From: Rhodothermales bacterium
GTDB lineage: Bacteria > Bacteroidota > Rhodothermia > Rhodothermales > UBA10348
Direction of reading: 5' to 3'
DNA length: 14,770 nucleotides
NCBI GenBank assembly: GCA_030833605.1
Contig: JAURGV010000031.1
Coordinates: forward strand, 1-14,770
Positions 6,462-13,964 of the stretch are shown piece by piece (the stretch's first letter is position 1; each line of letters begins with the position of its first letter). The position numbers were made by a program, and so were the translations under genes. Under the pieces are notes generated by a model that made no database searches, had not been told where the DNA came from, and saw nothing but the letters and a program-made list of their open reading frames with translations.

Positions 6462-8504
6462 ATGTTTTCAATAACCACCAAAAATCAACTCCAAGAACTT
6501 AGCCGAAACCTTTGGTGGAGCTGGCACCCCGAAGCCTTGTCTCTTTTTATGCGATTAAACCGAGATGCATTCACAGCTTCCGGCAATAACCCATTGGTAG
6601 CCTTGAAGTTAGCGAAACGAGATGTGTTGAACGACGTCCAGCTTCAGGCCGATGTGGATACGGTTTATCGGCAGTTCAAGGACTATATGGAATCGCCCGG
6701 AGGGCAGGAGGCCACTCCTAAAACGGCTTATTTCTGCATGGAGTATGGTTTGCATGAAAGCCTACCGCTGTACTCAGGCGGACTAGGAATCCTGGCCGGC
6801 GACCACACAAAAGCGGCGTCGGATGTCGGACTGCCCCTTACAGCCGTTGGTTTATTTCTACGAGATGGCTATTTCCGTCAATATTTTGACGATAAAGGAG
6901 GTCAACACGACGACTATCCTGCGATCGACTCGACCCAACACCCGGTAGAATTGGCTACCGATAAGGATGGCAAACAGATCACGGTGACCGTGCATTTTGA
7001 ACATCGCGAGATCCACCTACGCGCCTGGAAAGTAGAGGTTGGCAAAACCATATTATATCTTTTGGACACTGATTTTAGTGCCAATCCGTTTGATATTCGA
7101 TTCCTCACCAGACGCCTGTATCAAGGAGATCGGAGCACCCGCATCCAGCAGGAAATCATTCTTGGAATCGGCGGCATTCGATTTCTGAAAGCGCTTGGCG
7201 AATCGTTCGACGTGTATCACATGAACGAAGGGCACTGTGCCTTTTTGACGTTTGAACTAATGCGCGAACGGATGAGCCAAGGCGAATCCCGTCAAGAAGC
7301 AGAAAGCCACGTCAGGGAATCATGTGTTTTCACGACCCATACGCCGGTTATTGCAGGACACGATCGATTTGAAGCAGGATTATTCAATTATGCCATGCGC
7401 CACTACCGTGAGTCCTTTGGCATTTCCGAATACGATTTCTTGGCCTACGGACGTGTAAACCCGGACGATGCAAACGAAGAGTTTACCATGACGGTGCTTG
7501 GGCTCAAGCTGTCTAGAAAAGCCAACGGTGTATCGAAGCTTCACGGTGTGGTTGCTCGCCATCAATGGAATCATCTGTTTCCTCATTTAGCCCCTGAGGA
7601 TGTGCCGATTTCGCATATTACGAACGGTATTCATATTCCTACGTGGGCTTCTCCCACCTCCAGATCATTTTTGGACGTGCATTTAGGTACGTGGGAAAAA
7701 GACCGTGAACGCCAAACGACGTGGGACCGGATTGATCAAGTGTCCGATCGGGCTATTTGGGAATACAGAAACCGTCTCAGAGCCGGTCTGATTTCGTTCG
7801 TAAACGACCATATCCGAACGCAAACCATGCAACAAGACGCTCGTCTTGACCGAGAAGCCCTCACCATTGGTTTCGCCAGACGTTTTGCGACCTACAAGCG
7901 CGCTCCGCTCCTTTTTTCAGATTTGGACCGCATTACGAAACTTTTCAAGCAAACCGACAGGCCCATTCAGGTCATCTATGCGGGAAAAGCCCACCCTCAC
8001 GACGATGGTGGTAAAGCCTTTATTCAGCAGATTTACGAACTATCCCACCTTCCAGATTTCAACGGACGCCTCATTTTCCTTGAAAATTATAACATGGAAA
8101 TTGGACGCAAATTGATCTCTGGGTGTGATGTTTGGCTGAACAATCCCCGCAGGCCTATGGAAGCCAGTGGAACGAGTGGCCAAAAAGTCGCGGTTCACGG
8201 CGGCCTGAACCTATCTATTCTCGATGGTTGGTGGCCGGAAGGCTTCGACGGGACCAACGGATGGTCGATCGGCGACGATTCGTCTCACGAATACGAAGAT
8301 CCAGCTATTCAGGACCCTCGCGACGCGGAATTACTGTACGAAAAGCTCGAAAATGAAGTCATACCCCTGTTTTATCAGCGGTCGGCTTCCGGTAGACCGG
8401 ATCAGTGGATTCAAATGGTACGCTCTGCCATGAAAGGATTAACGTACCAGTTTAGTGCCCACCGGATGATCAAAGATTATATCCGCCAGGTGTACACGAA
8501 GTAA
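6462..8504 (+). CDS. glgP: Alpha-glucan (glycogen/maltodextrin) phosphorylase, GT35
   Basis: This cytoplasmic PLP enzyme cleaves alpha-1,4-glucans with phosphate to give glucose 1-phosphate. Residues 9-32 (LQELSRNLWWSWHPEALSLF) are the N-terminal segment typical of the bacterial/archaeal branch. YFCMEYGLHESLPLYSGGLG with LAGDHTKAASD follows (about 90-120), then YHMNEGHCAF and FTTHTPVIAGHDRF. The PLP site is EASGTSGQK, with K575 the Schiff-base lysine, leading into LNLSILDGWWPEG. At 680 residues it ends with the usual SAHRMIKDYI stretch, so it is a complete short-form member; the ~850-residue forms carry extra C-terminal sequence. It stands alone between divergent prmC and convergent phhA, with 13 bp to the phhA stop. 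It would act on glucan also served by the now broken amylase locus. Confidence 0.93.
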   Translation: MFSITTKNQLQELSRNLWWSWHPEALSLFMRLNRDAFTASGNNPLVALKLAKRDVLNDVQLQADVDTVYRQFKDYMESPGGQEATPKTAYFCMEYGLHESLPLYSGGLGILAGDHTKAASDVGLPLTAVGLFLRDGYFRQYFDDKGGQHDDYPAIDSTQHPVELATDKDGKQITVTVHFEHREIHLRAWKVEVGKTILYLLDTDFSANPFDIRFLTRRLYQGDRSTRIQQEIILGIGGIRFLKALGESFDVYHMNEGHCAFLTFELMRERMSQGESRQEAESHVRESCVFTTHTPVIAGHDRFEAGLFNYAMRHYRESFGISEYDFLAYGRVNPDDANEEFTMTVLGLKLSRKANGVSKLHGVVARHQWNHLFPHLAPEDVPISHITNGIHIPTWASPTSRSFLDVHLGTWEKDRERQTTWDRIDQVSDRAIWEYRNRLRAGLISFVNDHIRTQTMQQDARLDREALTIGFARRFATYKRAPLLFSDLDRITKLFKQTDRPIQVIYAGKAHPHDDGGKAFIQQIYELSHLPDFNGRLIFLENYNMEIGRKLISGCDVWLNNPRRPMEASGTSGQKVAVHGGLNLSILDGWWPEGFDGTNGWSIGDDSSHEYEDPAIQDPRDAELLYEKLENEVIPLFYQRSASGRPDQWIQMVRSAMKGLTYQFSAHRMIKDYIRQVYTK

Positions 8505-8517
8505 TTCGCAGGTCGAT

Positions 8518-9344
8518 TTACGCAGCAACCAATCCTTGTTTTTCCGTCCAAAAACGGAACTCATCGACCAATTGATCGAAAGAATCGAGTGCGAACAACA
8601 GGGGCTGTAACTGCCACACCTCGTATTCCTGACGGATCACTTTTTCGAGAGAAAAAGGAATGACCTCTACTTCATCCGAAAGCGCATGAACCACTTCGTT
8701 TTTGGACGACATAATTCCGGCTCCAAACACACGCAGACCATTGGCCTGACGGATTAAACCAAATTCAATGGTGAACCAATGCAGCCTTTCCAAAAAGGTG
8801 CGTTGTTCGCCTTTGGCATTCAAAGCGGACTGGCCAAACAGGTGGTAGAAATCCGCGACGGCAGGCTCGGTCAACATGGGCATGTGACCAAAAATGTCGT
8901 GAAACAGTCGGGTGCCGGCGTGTAATCGAGTTCGTCTTCTTCTCTTACGTAGTCCGTAGAAGGAAATAAGCGTTGCGAAATCAGTTCAAAAAACTCTTTT
9001 TCGTGCAACAGGCCAGGTATGCGGGCCACCCGCCATCCGGTACTCGCTTCTAAGGCAGCGCTAATATCAGCTAAAGCTGGAATTCCCGCTTCTGTAATGC
9101 CCAGGGTTTTAACACCAGCGAGATACGCTTCTCCCGCACGGCCGGGCAAAAGCTCCATTTGTCTTTTAAATAGATGACGCCAATTTTGATTGTGCTGCGC
9201 AGAATACTCGGGCTTTACAATCTGTTGGCCGATAGGCGGAATGCCATCTAAATATTGAGGTATACAACGCGGATCGTTTCCCTCTAAAGCCGCCTTTTCG
9301 TAGGCCGATAGCGGTTGATCGGTGTTTGTGTGTGTTTCTTTCAT
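8518..9344 (-). pseudogene. phhA: Phenylalanine 4-hydroxylase, broken by a one-base frameshift
   Basis: PhhA converts phenylalanine to tyrosine with O2 and tetrahydropterin at a non-haem iron bound by two His and one Glu. The first frame (9344 to 8871) gives the N-terminal part through DELDYTPAPD and then drifts into CFTTFLVTCPC and a stop. In the next frame the sequence reads FHDIFGH, then MPMLTEPAVADFY to VAA (stop at 8518). Family members read EPD-I/L-FHDVFGH here, so one base is missing at about 8906-8907, where CCCGACTG should be CCCGACCTG or similar. Restoring it gives 275 residues with the iron ligands H149 and H154 in FHDIFGH and the Glu in WFTIEFGL. The lesion is exactly at the active site, so the gene as written makes no enzyme. 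It lies 41 bp after nhaC on the same strand. A base-calling error is a real alternative. Confidence 0.85.
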
Positions 9345-9385
9345 GAAAGCAACTTAACACCGTTATTCGATTCTTGCAACCGGAA

Positions 9386-10816
9386 TTACATGAGGACTCC
9401 GGCAATTAAAAATGCCACTACGGTACATCCTGCCAGCGTTAATGCATACGGCAACTGCGTATTAATATGATCCACGTGATCACTCGCTGCAGACATACTC
9501 GCTATCAAAGAGGTGTCCGACAACGGGCTAGCATGATCCCCAAAGACGCCTCCGGATAAAACGGCACCTAACATGAGCGGCATGGAGATGCCCAATCCTT
9601 CCGCCAGCGGTAGTGCAATGGGCATCAAAATAGCGAATCCGGTCCACGAAGAGCCCAGCGTAAAAGAGACAAAGGCTCCCACCATAAAGATCATAGCAGG
9701 TAGCCACCATGCTGGCCAACCCGTTCCAACCACACTAATAATGTAGGGGCCCATTTCTAACGCTCGTGACACTTGCCCCAGTGCGAATGCGAGCGCGACC
9801 AACAACACCATTCCAACCAGACCACCCGATCCTTTTAGCACGAGTGCCATGGATTCCCTAGGATTCATCAGCTGCTTTCCATCCTTACCCGATCCGGGAA
9901 GAGCATATAGTATCATGGCCGACGCAACGGCTGCAATAACCGCCCACAGCACCGAAGTGGAGCCACTTCCCTGCATAAGTTGGCCATCACCGGTTACGTA
10001 TAGTCCAAAAAAGATCGTAGAAACCATCACTAAAATGGGGACCAACAAATGACTGGCTTTGTGCCCCGAATCTGCTACCGGCTCTAACTCTACAATTTCT
10101 TCCGCAACCAGCGGTACCGCACCAGGGCGCAGCAATTCGCCCGTAGTTTCCGCCCTAATTTCCGCTGTTTTCATGCTGCCAAACCGCCATCCGGTTATGG
10201 CCAACAACAGACCAAATAAAATGGCGAAAAGGGCATAAAAATTCAGGATCAACGAACTGGCTAAAAGACCAACGGCTCCATCTGTAATTCCTTGGGCTGC
10301 AAGGAGTCCCAGGACGAATGCTCCCCACCCATTTAGGGGTATACTCATACACACAGGCGCACTCGTGGTGTCGCAATAGAACGCGAGTTTTTCTCTCGGA
10401 ATTTTTAAGCGATCAAACAAGGGGCGATTGATGGCCCCGACGATCAGGCAGGTAATAGACGATTCCACAAAAATGACCATACCAATGGCCCAAGCCAGTA
10501 CCTCCGCACCGCGACGGGTTTGTCCCCAACCACGACGCGAAGCCCAGTTGATAAAGCCCAATACGCCTCCGGAAGCTTGCACTAGCGCGATCAGACCCCC
10601 AACCAACAAACTAAACAGCAAAATTCGGGTATTGCTGGGATCTTCGAAAACCGCAACCAATTGATCGACCAGTTCGCGCAATCCAAGTATGGGATTCCCG
10701 CCCACGATAATGGTTGTACCTAACCACAATCCAGCTAGAAGCGACAAATAAACCTCTTTGGTCCACAAAGCAAGGCCAATCGCGACGAGGGGGGGGAGCA
10801 AAACAATCCAATCCAT
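9386..10816 (-). CDS. nhaC: NhaC-family Na+/H+ antiporter
   Basis: This 476-residue inner-membrane protein has about a dozen hydrophobic segments from residue 4 to the C-terminus. NhaC-family marks include VFVESSITCLIVGAINRPLFD near 114-134, the polar membrane stretch around DTTSAPVCMSIPLNGWG, GSSWTGFAILMPIALPLAEG, and GGVFGDHASPLSDTSLIASMSAASDHVDH, the C-terminal signature with its acidic and Asp-His pairs. The family usually exchanges Na+ for H+; some members exchange organic acids, and sequence alone does not settle the substrate. It precedes phhA by 41 bp on the same strand, so aromatic amino acid transport is possible, but that is inference. A run of eight Gs on the plus strand (10789-10796; codons 7-10) is a potential slippage site. 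The divergent phosphatase gene starts 181 bp away. Confidence 0.88.
   Translation of the reverse strand: MDWIVLLPPLVAIGLALWTKEVYLSLLAGLWLGTTIIVGGNPILGLRELVDQLVAVFEDPSNTRILLFSLLVGGLIALVQASGGVLGFINWASRRGWGQTRRGAEVLAWAIGMVIFVESSITCLIVGAINRPLFDRLKIPREKLAFYCDTTSAPVCMSIPLNGWGAFVLGLLAAQGITDGAVGLLASSLILNFYALFAILFGLLLAITGWRFGSMKTAEIRAETTGELLRPGAVPLVAEEIVELEPVADSGHKASHLLVPILVMVSTIFFGLYVTGDGQLMQGSGSTSVLWAVIAAVASAMILYALPGSGKDGKQLMNPRESMALVLKGSGGLVGMVLLVALAFALGQVSRALEMGPYIISVVGTGWPAWWLPAMIFMVGAFVSFTLGSSWTGFAILMPIALPLAEGLGISMPLMLGAVLSGGVFGDHASPLSDTSLIASMSAASDHVDHINTQLPYALTLAGCTVVAFLIAGVLM
10789..10796. repeat. G8 homopolymer at the start of nhaC
   Basis: Eight consecutive G on the plus strand (C8 in the nhaC coding strand) fall within codons 7-10, which read Leu-Pro-Pro-Leu. 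The present length keeps nhaC in frame; loss or gain of one base would stop translation early. Such tracts can be phase-variable, but they are also common sites of sequencing error. Confidence 0.6.
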
Positions 10817-10888
10817 AGGAAATCCAATATGTTGGGTACGAGTCTAGGGCGAAAAGAATGTACATATTTTTGAAACGAATTCACCTTT

Positions 10889-10906
10889 CACCACGGGGTG
10901 CGCACC
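10889..10906. promoter_or_regulatory. Palindromic site in the nhaC/phosphatase divergent region
   Basis: GGTGCGCACC (10897-10906) is a perfect 10-bp palindrome. It overlaps CACC-acgg-GGTG (10889-10900), a second small inverted repeat sharing its left half. It lies 73-90 bp before the nhaC start on the minus strand and 91-109 bp before the phosphatase ATG, a plausible place for a regulator of either gene. No known consensus is recognised. Confidence 0.3.
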
Positions 10907-10932
10907 TAAAAACTTCCTTTGTCGTATGAACC

Positions 10933-10966
10933 CATGCCTTGTATTGACGGGCATGTAGTATGTTGA
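10933..10966 (+). promoter_or_regulatory. Possible promoter of the phosphatase-ridA pair, overlapped by an inverted repeat
   Basis: CTTG (10938-10941) is followed after 17 bases by TATGTTGA (10959-10966), 31 bp before the ATG, which resembles a weak Bacteroidota -33/-7 pair. CATGCC (10933-10938) and GGCATG (10950-10955) form an inverted repeat with an 11-base spacer across the same stretch and could be an operator. Confidence 0.3.
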
Positions 10967-10997
10967 AGAAAAAACAACTGGTGGTTTATCTACCGAA

Positions 10998-12101
10998 ATG
11001 AGCGATAACAAAGCAAAGTTTAAAGAATCCTACGAAAGTGCCTCTCGCTTTACGCGATCGGTTTTCGACAATTTTGCCGATGGCGAATTGCCGACCGAAA
11101 TAAGGCGGGATTTAAAGGAGTCCTATCATTTTTATTTAAACAATGAGGACCGGCAACAACTAGAAGCCATGGGCGGGATAAAGCGCAGCCTGTATTCCAT
11201 GTGGTTTCTGGTAAAAAACTTGTTCATGAAGCTGACGCCAGGACGGCGCGTGTTAGTGCTCATTGGCACCGCGATTGCGTTTTATGGAATGTCTAATGAG
11301 ACCGACCATGTTCTCATCGGATTTGTGACCCTGCTATTCGTTTTGGGTCTCGAACTCAAAGACAAACTAATGGCTCACGACCAATTGGAGGCGGGCAGAG
11401 CGGTTCAAATGGCCATTATGCCGCATTCCATTCCAGACATTCCAGGCTGGGAGTTGTGGCTGTACTCGGTTCCGGCGAATGAGGTCGGCGGAGACCTTAT
11501 CGACCACATGAAGCTGAGCGAAAATACCATTGCCCTGACCCTTGGAGACATTGCGGGAAAGGGACTACCGGCTGCATTAATGGCGGCTAAAATACAAGCC
11601 ACAGTTCGAGCCATTGCACTGGATTACGCCGACTTGCCGACCCGTATCGATCGCCTGAACGCCATCATCCTACGAGATGGGCTTCGAGAAAAATTTGCCT
11701 CGCTGATTCATCTAGAAATTTCCGCCATCAATAATCAGATTCACTTTGTGAACGCGGGCCATCATCCGCCTATCCTTGTGCGCGCTACCGCCAATAACCC
11801 AGTTGGAAAAGGAGGCCCAGCCATTGGAATTGCTAGAAAAGCTGCCTTTTCGATGGAAACAGTAGAAATGAACCAAGACGATATCCTCGTTATGTATTCG
11901 GATGGAATCACGGAGGCTCGCAACGAAGACGGCGAGTTTTATTCGGACGAACGGCTCGAAAAGCTACTGCAACACACGCATGGCATGGACGCCGAAGCCC
12001 TCGGAGCAAGGGTTTTATGGTCCGTCGACCAGTTTGTACGCCGGGCTCGGCCTAGCGACGATATTTCCATGATCGTAATAAAACGCGTCTCACCAGCATG
12101 A
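10998..12101 (+). CDS. Membrane-anchored PP2C/SpoIIE-type serine phosphatase (RsbU-like)
   Basis: RsbU/SpoIIE-type phosphatases dephosphorylate serine or threonine residues on anti-sigma-factor antagonists or related proteins, using two Mn/Mg ions. Residues 1-75 form a polar helical N-terminal region without a recognised domain. Two hydrophobic segments follow (about 83-98 and 104-119), placing the catalytic domain (about 125-365) at the membrane, probably on the cytoplasmic face. Metal-site marks are NEVGGDLID (D166), GDIAGKGLPAALMAA (D184), YSDGITEARN near 305-313, and PSDDISMIVIK near 352-362. RAVQMAIMP near 134-142 is the usual linker helix motif before the phosphatase core. No HAMP, GAF or response-regulator domain is present, so the input signal is not obvious. 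The stop overlaps the ridA start by 4 bp (ATGA), indicating translational coupling. Confidence 0.88.
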   Translation: MSDNKAKFKESYESASRFTRSVFDNFADGELPTEIRRDLKESYHFYLNNEDRQQLEAMGGIKRSLYSMWFLVKNLFMKLTPGRRVLVLIGTAIAFYGMSNETDHVLIGFVTLLFVLGLELKDKLMAHDQLEAGRAVQMAIMPHSIPDIPGWELWLYSVPANEVGGDLIDHMKLSENTIALTLGDIAGKGLPAALMAAKIQATVRAIALDYADLPTRIDRLNAIILRDGLREKFASLIHLEISAINNQIHFVNAGHHPPILVRATANNPVGKGGPAIGIARKAAFSMETVEMNQDDILVMYSDGITEARNEDGEFYSDERLEKLLQHTHGMDAEALGARVLWSVDQFVRRARPSDDISMIVIKRVSPA

Positions 12102-12493
12102 AACGGACCAATTACAGCACCAACAGCCCTTGGGAACCGATTGTTGGGTATTCCCGGGCAGTCCGAGTAGGATCTACCATTGTGGTTTCCGGAACGACGG
12201 CCACGGATGCGGATGGCAACTTGTTGCACGCTGGAGACGCTTACCTGCAAACCAAACAGATACTGAGCAACATTGAAGCAGCTTTGGTCAAAGCCGGTGC
12301 TTCGCTTAGGGCAGTAATTCGTACCCGAATTTATGTGACGGACATCGCTCAATGGGAAGCTGTTGGTCGGGCTCATGGAGAGGTTTTCGGCGAAATCAGG
12401 CCCGCTTCGGCCATGGTGGAGGTTTCCGGCTTGGTTCATCCAGACATGCTGGTTGAAATTGAAGCCGATGCCATCGTGGATGCGGAATCCTGA
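12098..12493 (+). CDS. RidA/YjgF-family protein
   Basis: At 131 residues this is a typical RidA-family (YjgF/YER057c/UK114) protein. Classical members are trimers that hydrolyse reactive enamine/imine intermediates from PLP enzymes. The start overlaps the phosphatase stop. Family marks are YSRAVRVGSTIVVSGTTA (residues 18-35), TKQILSNIEAALVKAGASL near 52-70, VIRTRIYVTDI near 73-83, and RPASAMVEVSGL near 101-112. R101 corresponds to the conserved Arg that binds the substrate carboxylate, and E120 is in VEIEADAI. The N-terminus lacks the compact start of E. coli RidA, so it is probably a paralogous subgroup and its activity is uncertain. Coupling to a membrane phosphatase is unexpected and its meaning unknown. 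Confidence 0.88.
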   Translation: MKRTNYSTNSPWEPIVGYSRAVRVGSTIVVSGTTATDADGNLLHAGDAYLQTKQILSNIEAALVKAGASLRAVIRTRIYVTDIAQWEAVGRAHGEVFGEIRPASAMVEVSGLVHPDMLVEIEADAIVDAES

Positions 12494-12559
12494 CCGCATT
12501 TTCGTCTTGTGGAGCGCCGTCGAATTCACAGATAAACAACCCTTCTGATCCGTTCAAGA

Positions 12560-12591
12560 CTTGATCGCCAAAACCACCAGGCATATTTTCG
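12560..12591 (+). promoter_or_regulatory. Possible promoter of the M23 peptidase gene
   Basis: CTTG (12560-12563) is followed after 20 bases by TATTTTCG (12584-12591), 39 bp before the ATG at 12631. This resembles the -33/-7 pattern of Bacteroidota. The same octamer precedes the DUF2795 gene, and a close variant precedes the glucan phosphorylase gene. Confidence 0.35.
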
Positions 12592-12630
12592 CACAGCTTG
12601 AGTTCCCACTGTTCCCCCCATAGTCACGGC

Positions 12631-13608
12631 ATGTCTGAAAATAAAACGTATTACTTCGACGAGGCGACTTGTTCGTTTGTTGAAGTCAAAAAATCTCGCA
12701 AAAGATTTTACGTCCAGCTCGCTATTGCTGGTGCGTTCGCTGTGGTCCTGGCCAGTGTGGTAACCTGGGGACTCGATACAGTGGTAAAGACACCTGAAGA
12801 GTTGGCTCTTTTGGATGAAAACCAAGCCCTTCAGCGCCAATTAAGATCGGTCAACAAGCGCATCGATACCGTTTCCGACGAGTTGGAAAAACTCCAAGAC
12901 ATGGATCAAGAGTTTTATCGCACGCTGTTGAACGCTGAAGAAACTCCGGAAGATGTTTTACAAGCCGGTGTTGGGGGTAGCAATCCCTACCCTGAGTTTA
13001 ATCGGTTCAGCACCTCGACGTCGACCATTCTATCTCGGACCGCATCTAAAATTGATCAGCTTGAGCGTCAGATTCTACTTCAAAACGAAAGTTATAGGGA
13101 ATTGACCTCCCTTGCCGAAGCGCACGAAGTCCAATTGGCTGAAATGCCAGCTATCCTGCCAGTAAACGGTCACATAACATCCGGTTATGGATCCCGTTTT
13201 CATCCTGTGCTAAAAATTCGTCGTCAGCATCCCGGCTTAGATTTTCACGCATCCGTCGGCACTCCAGTTTATGCAACGGGAGATGGTGTGATTGAAGATG
13301 CCACGACCGGTGCAGGCCTTGGACGATACGTTAAAATTGAACACGCAACAGCAGGATACGTGACTGTTTATGGTCATTTATCTCGTCACGCGCCGGGTCT
13401 CAGAAAAGGAAAGGCCGTAAAAAGAGGCGATTTGATTGGCTACAGTGGCAATACGGGTCTTTCGGAAGCACCTCATCTTCATTATGAAGTGAGAGACCTG
13501 CAAGGCAATTCAATGAATCCATTGTACTTCCTAGCCCCTTCCATGACGCCTGCTGCCTACGAGAAATTGTTGAAAGAAGCAGAAAGCACAACACTTCTTT
13601 TCGACTAA
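12631..13608 (+). CDS. Membrane-anchored M23-family metallopeptidase (peptidoglycan endopeptidase)
   Basis: M23 (LytM-type) zinc peptidases cut peptidoglycan cross-links or act as division and elongation factors. The ATG at 12631 gives 325 residues and an N-terminus (SENKTYYFDEATCSFVEV) like Bacteroidota relatives, which begin with a short 'K-Y-Y-Y/F' segment. A TTG 33 bp upstream would add an unlikely extension. A single membrane helix (about 27-46) is followed by a coiled coil (about 55-90) and a linker. The periplasmic peptidase domain runs from about 178 to 300. Zinc ligands are H200 and D204 (HPGLD) and H284 in HLHYEV; H249 (YGHL) and H282 complete the active site, so it looks catalytically intact. 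GSRFHPVL and GTPVYATGDGVI are family motifs. It starts 137 bp after ridA with its own likely promoter. Confidence 0.92.
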   Translation: MSENKTYYFDEATCSFVEVKKSRKRFYVQLAIAGAFAVVLASVVTWGLDTVVKTPEELALLDENQALQRQLRSVNKRIDTVSDELEKLQDMDQEFYRTLLNAEETPEDVLQAGVGGSNPYPEFNRFSTSTSTILSRTASKIDQLERQILLQNESYRELTSLAEAHEVQLAEMPAILPVNGHITSGYGSRFHPVLKIRRQHPGLDFHASVGTPVYATGDGVIEDATTGAGLGRYVKIEHATAGYVTVYGHLSRHAPGLRKGKAVKRGDLIGYSGNTGLSEAPHLHYEVRDLQGNSMNPLYFLAPSMTPAAYEKLLKEAESTTLLFD

Positions 13609-13683
13609 ACCTCACACAAGCAGTGACACCTGATTTCCACTCTGGAAGTACAAGTGTTTACTAATCGTCAATTTCTCGCTTGC

Positions 13684-13691
13684 TATTTTCG
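13684..13691 (+). promoter_or_regulatory. Possible -7 element before the DUF2795 gene
   Basis: TATTTTCG lies 54 bp before the ATG at 13746 and is identical to the octamer before the M23 gene. No clear -33 TTTG is present at the usual spacing. It would drive the DUF2795 gene and the overlapping Omp85-type gene. Confidence 0.25.
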
Positions 13692-13745
13692 AGCAGACAA
13701 CCTATCGTCCTCCAAGCGGTCATTTTGAACTGTTTACCTTAATCA

Positions 13746-13964
13746 ATGTACTGGACTCTAGAACTAGCTACTTATCTTGAAGATGCTCCTTGGCCTGCAA
13801 CCAGGTTAGAGCTTATTGATTTCGCCGATCGTACCGGTGCACCATCTGAAGTTGTTGCCAACTTAAAGGCCATGGAAGATGATGGTGAGCCATACGAAAG
13901 TATTGAAGAAGTATGGCCGGATTTCCCCACTCAGGACGACGATTTCTATTTCGAAGAAGACTAG
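13746..13964 (+). CDS. DUF2795-family small acidic protein
   Basis: This 72-residue protein is very acidic at its C-terminus (DFPTQDDDFYFEED). The pattern YWTLELATYLEDAPWPATRLELIDFADRTGAP matches the short DUF2795 proteins common in Bacteroidota and relatives. The helical first half ends in VVANLKAMEDDGEPYESIEEVWPDFPT, the other conserved stretch. Function is unknown; no cysteine, no signal peptide and no membrane segment, so it should be cytoplasmic. Its TAG stop shares one base with the GTG start of the next gene (TAGTG), so it is probably translationally coupled to the outer-membrane assembly gene. It is an intact, full-length member. Confidence 0.85.
   Translation: MYWTLELATYLEDAPWPATRLELIDFADRTGAPSEVVANLKAMEDDGEPYESIEEVWPDFPTQDDDFYFEED

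Noticed and set aside
11939..12529. Minus-strand open frame of 196 codons across the phosphatase and ridA genes
   Set aside because: It is antisense to two well-supported overlapping genes and shows no recognisable domain.
12598..12630. TTG start giving an 11-residue extension of the M23 peptidase
   Set aside because: The extension (rich in Ser, His and Pro) has no counterpart in the family, and it would begin only a few bases after the likely -7 element; the ATG at 12631 fits better.
13640..13665. Possible terminator after the M23 gene (TTTCC-ACTCT-GGAAG)
   Set aside because: The stem is only four or five pairs and no T-run follows.
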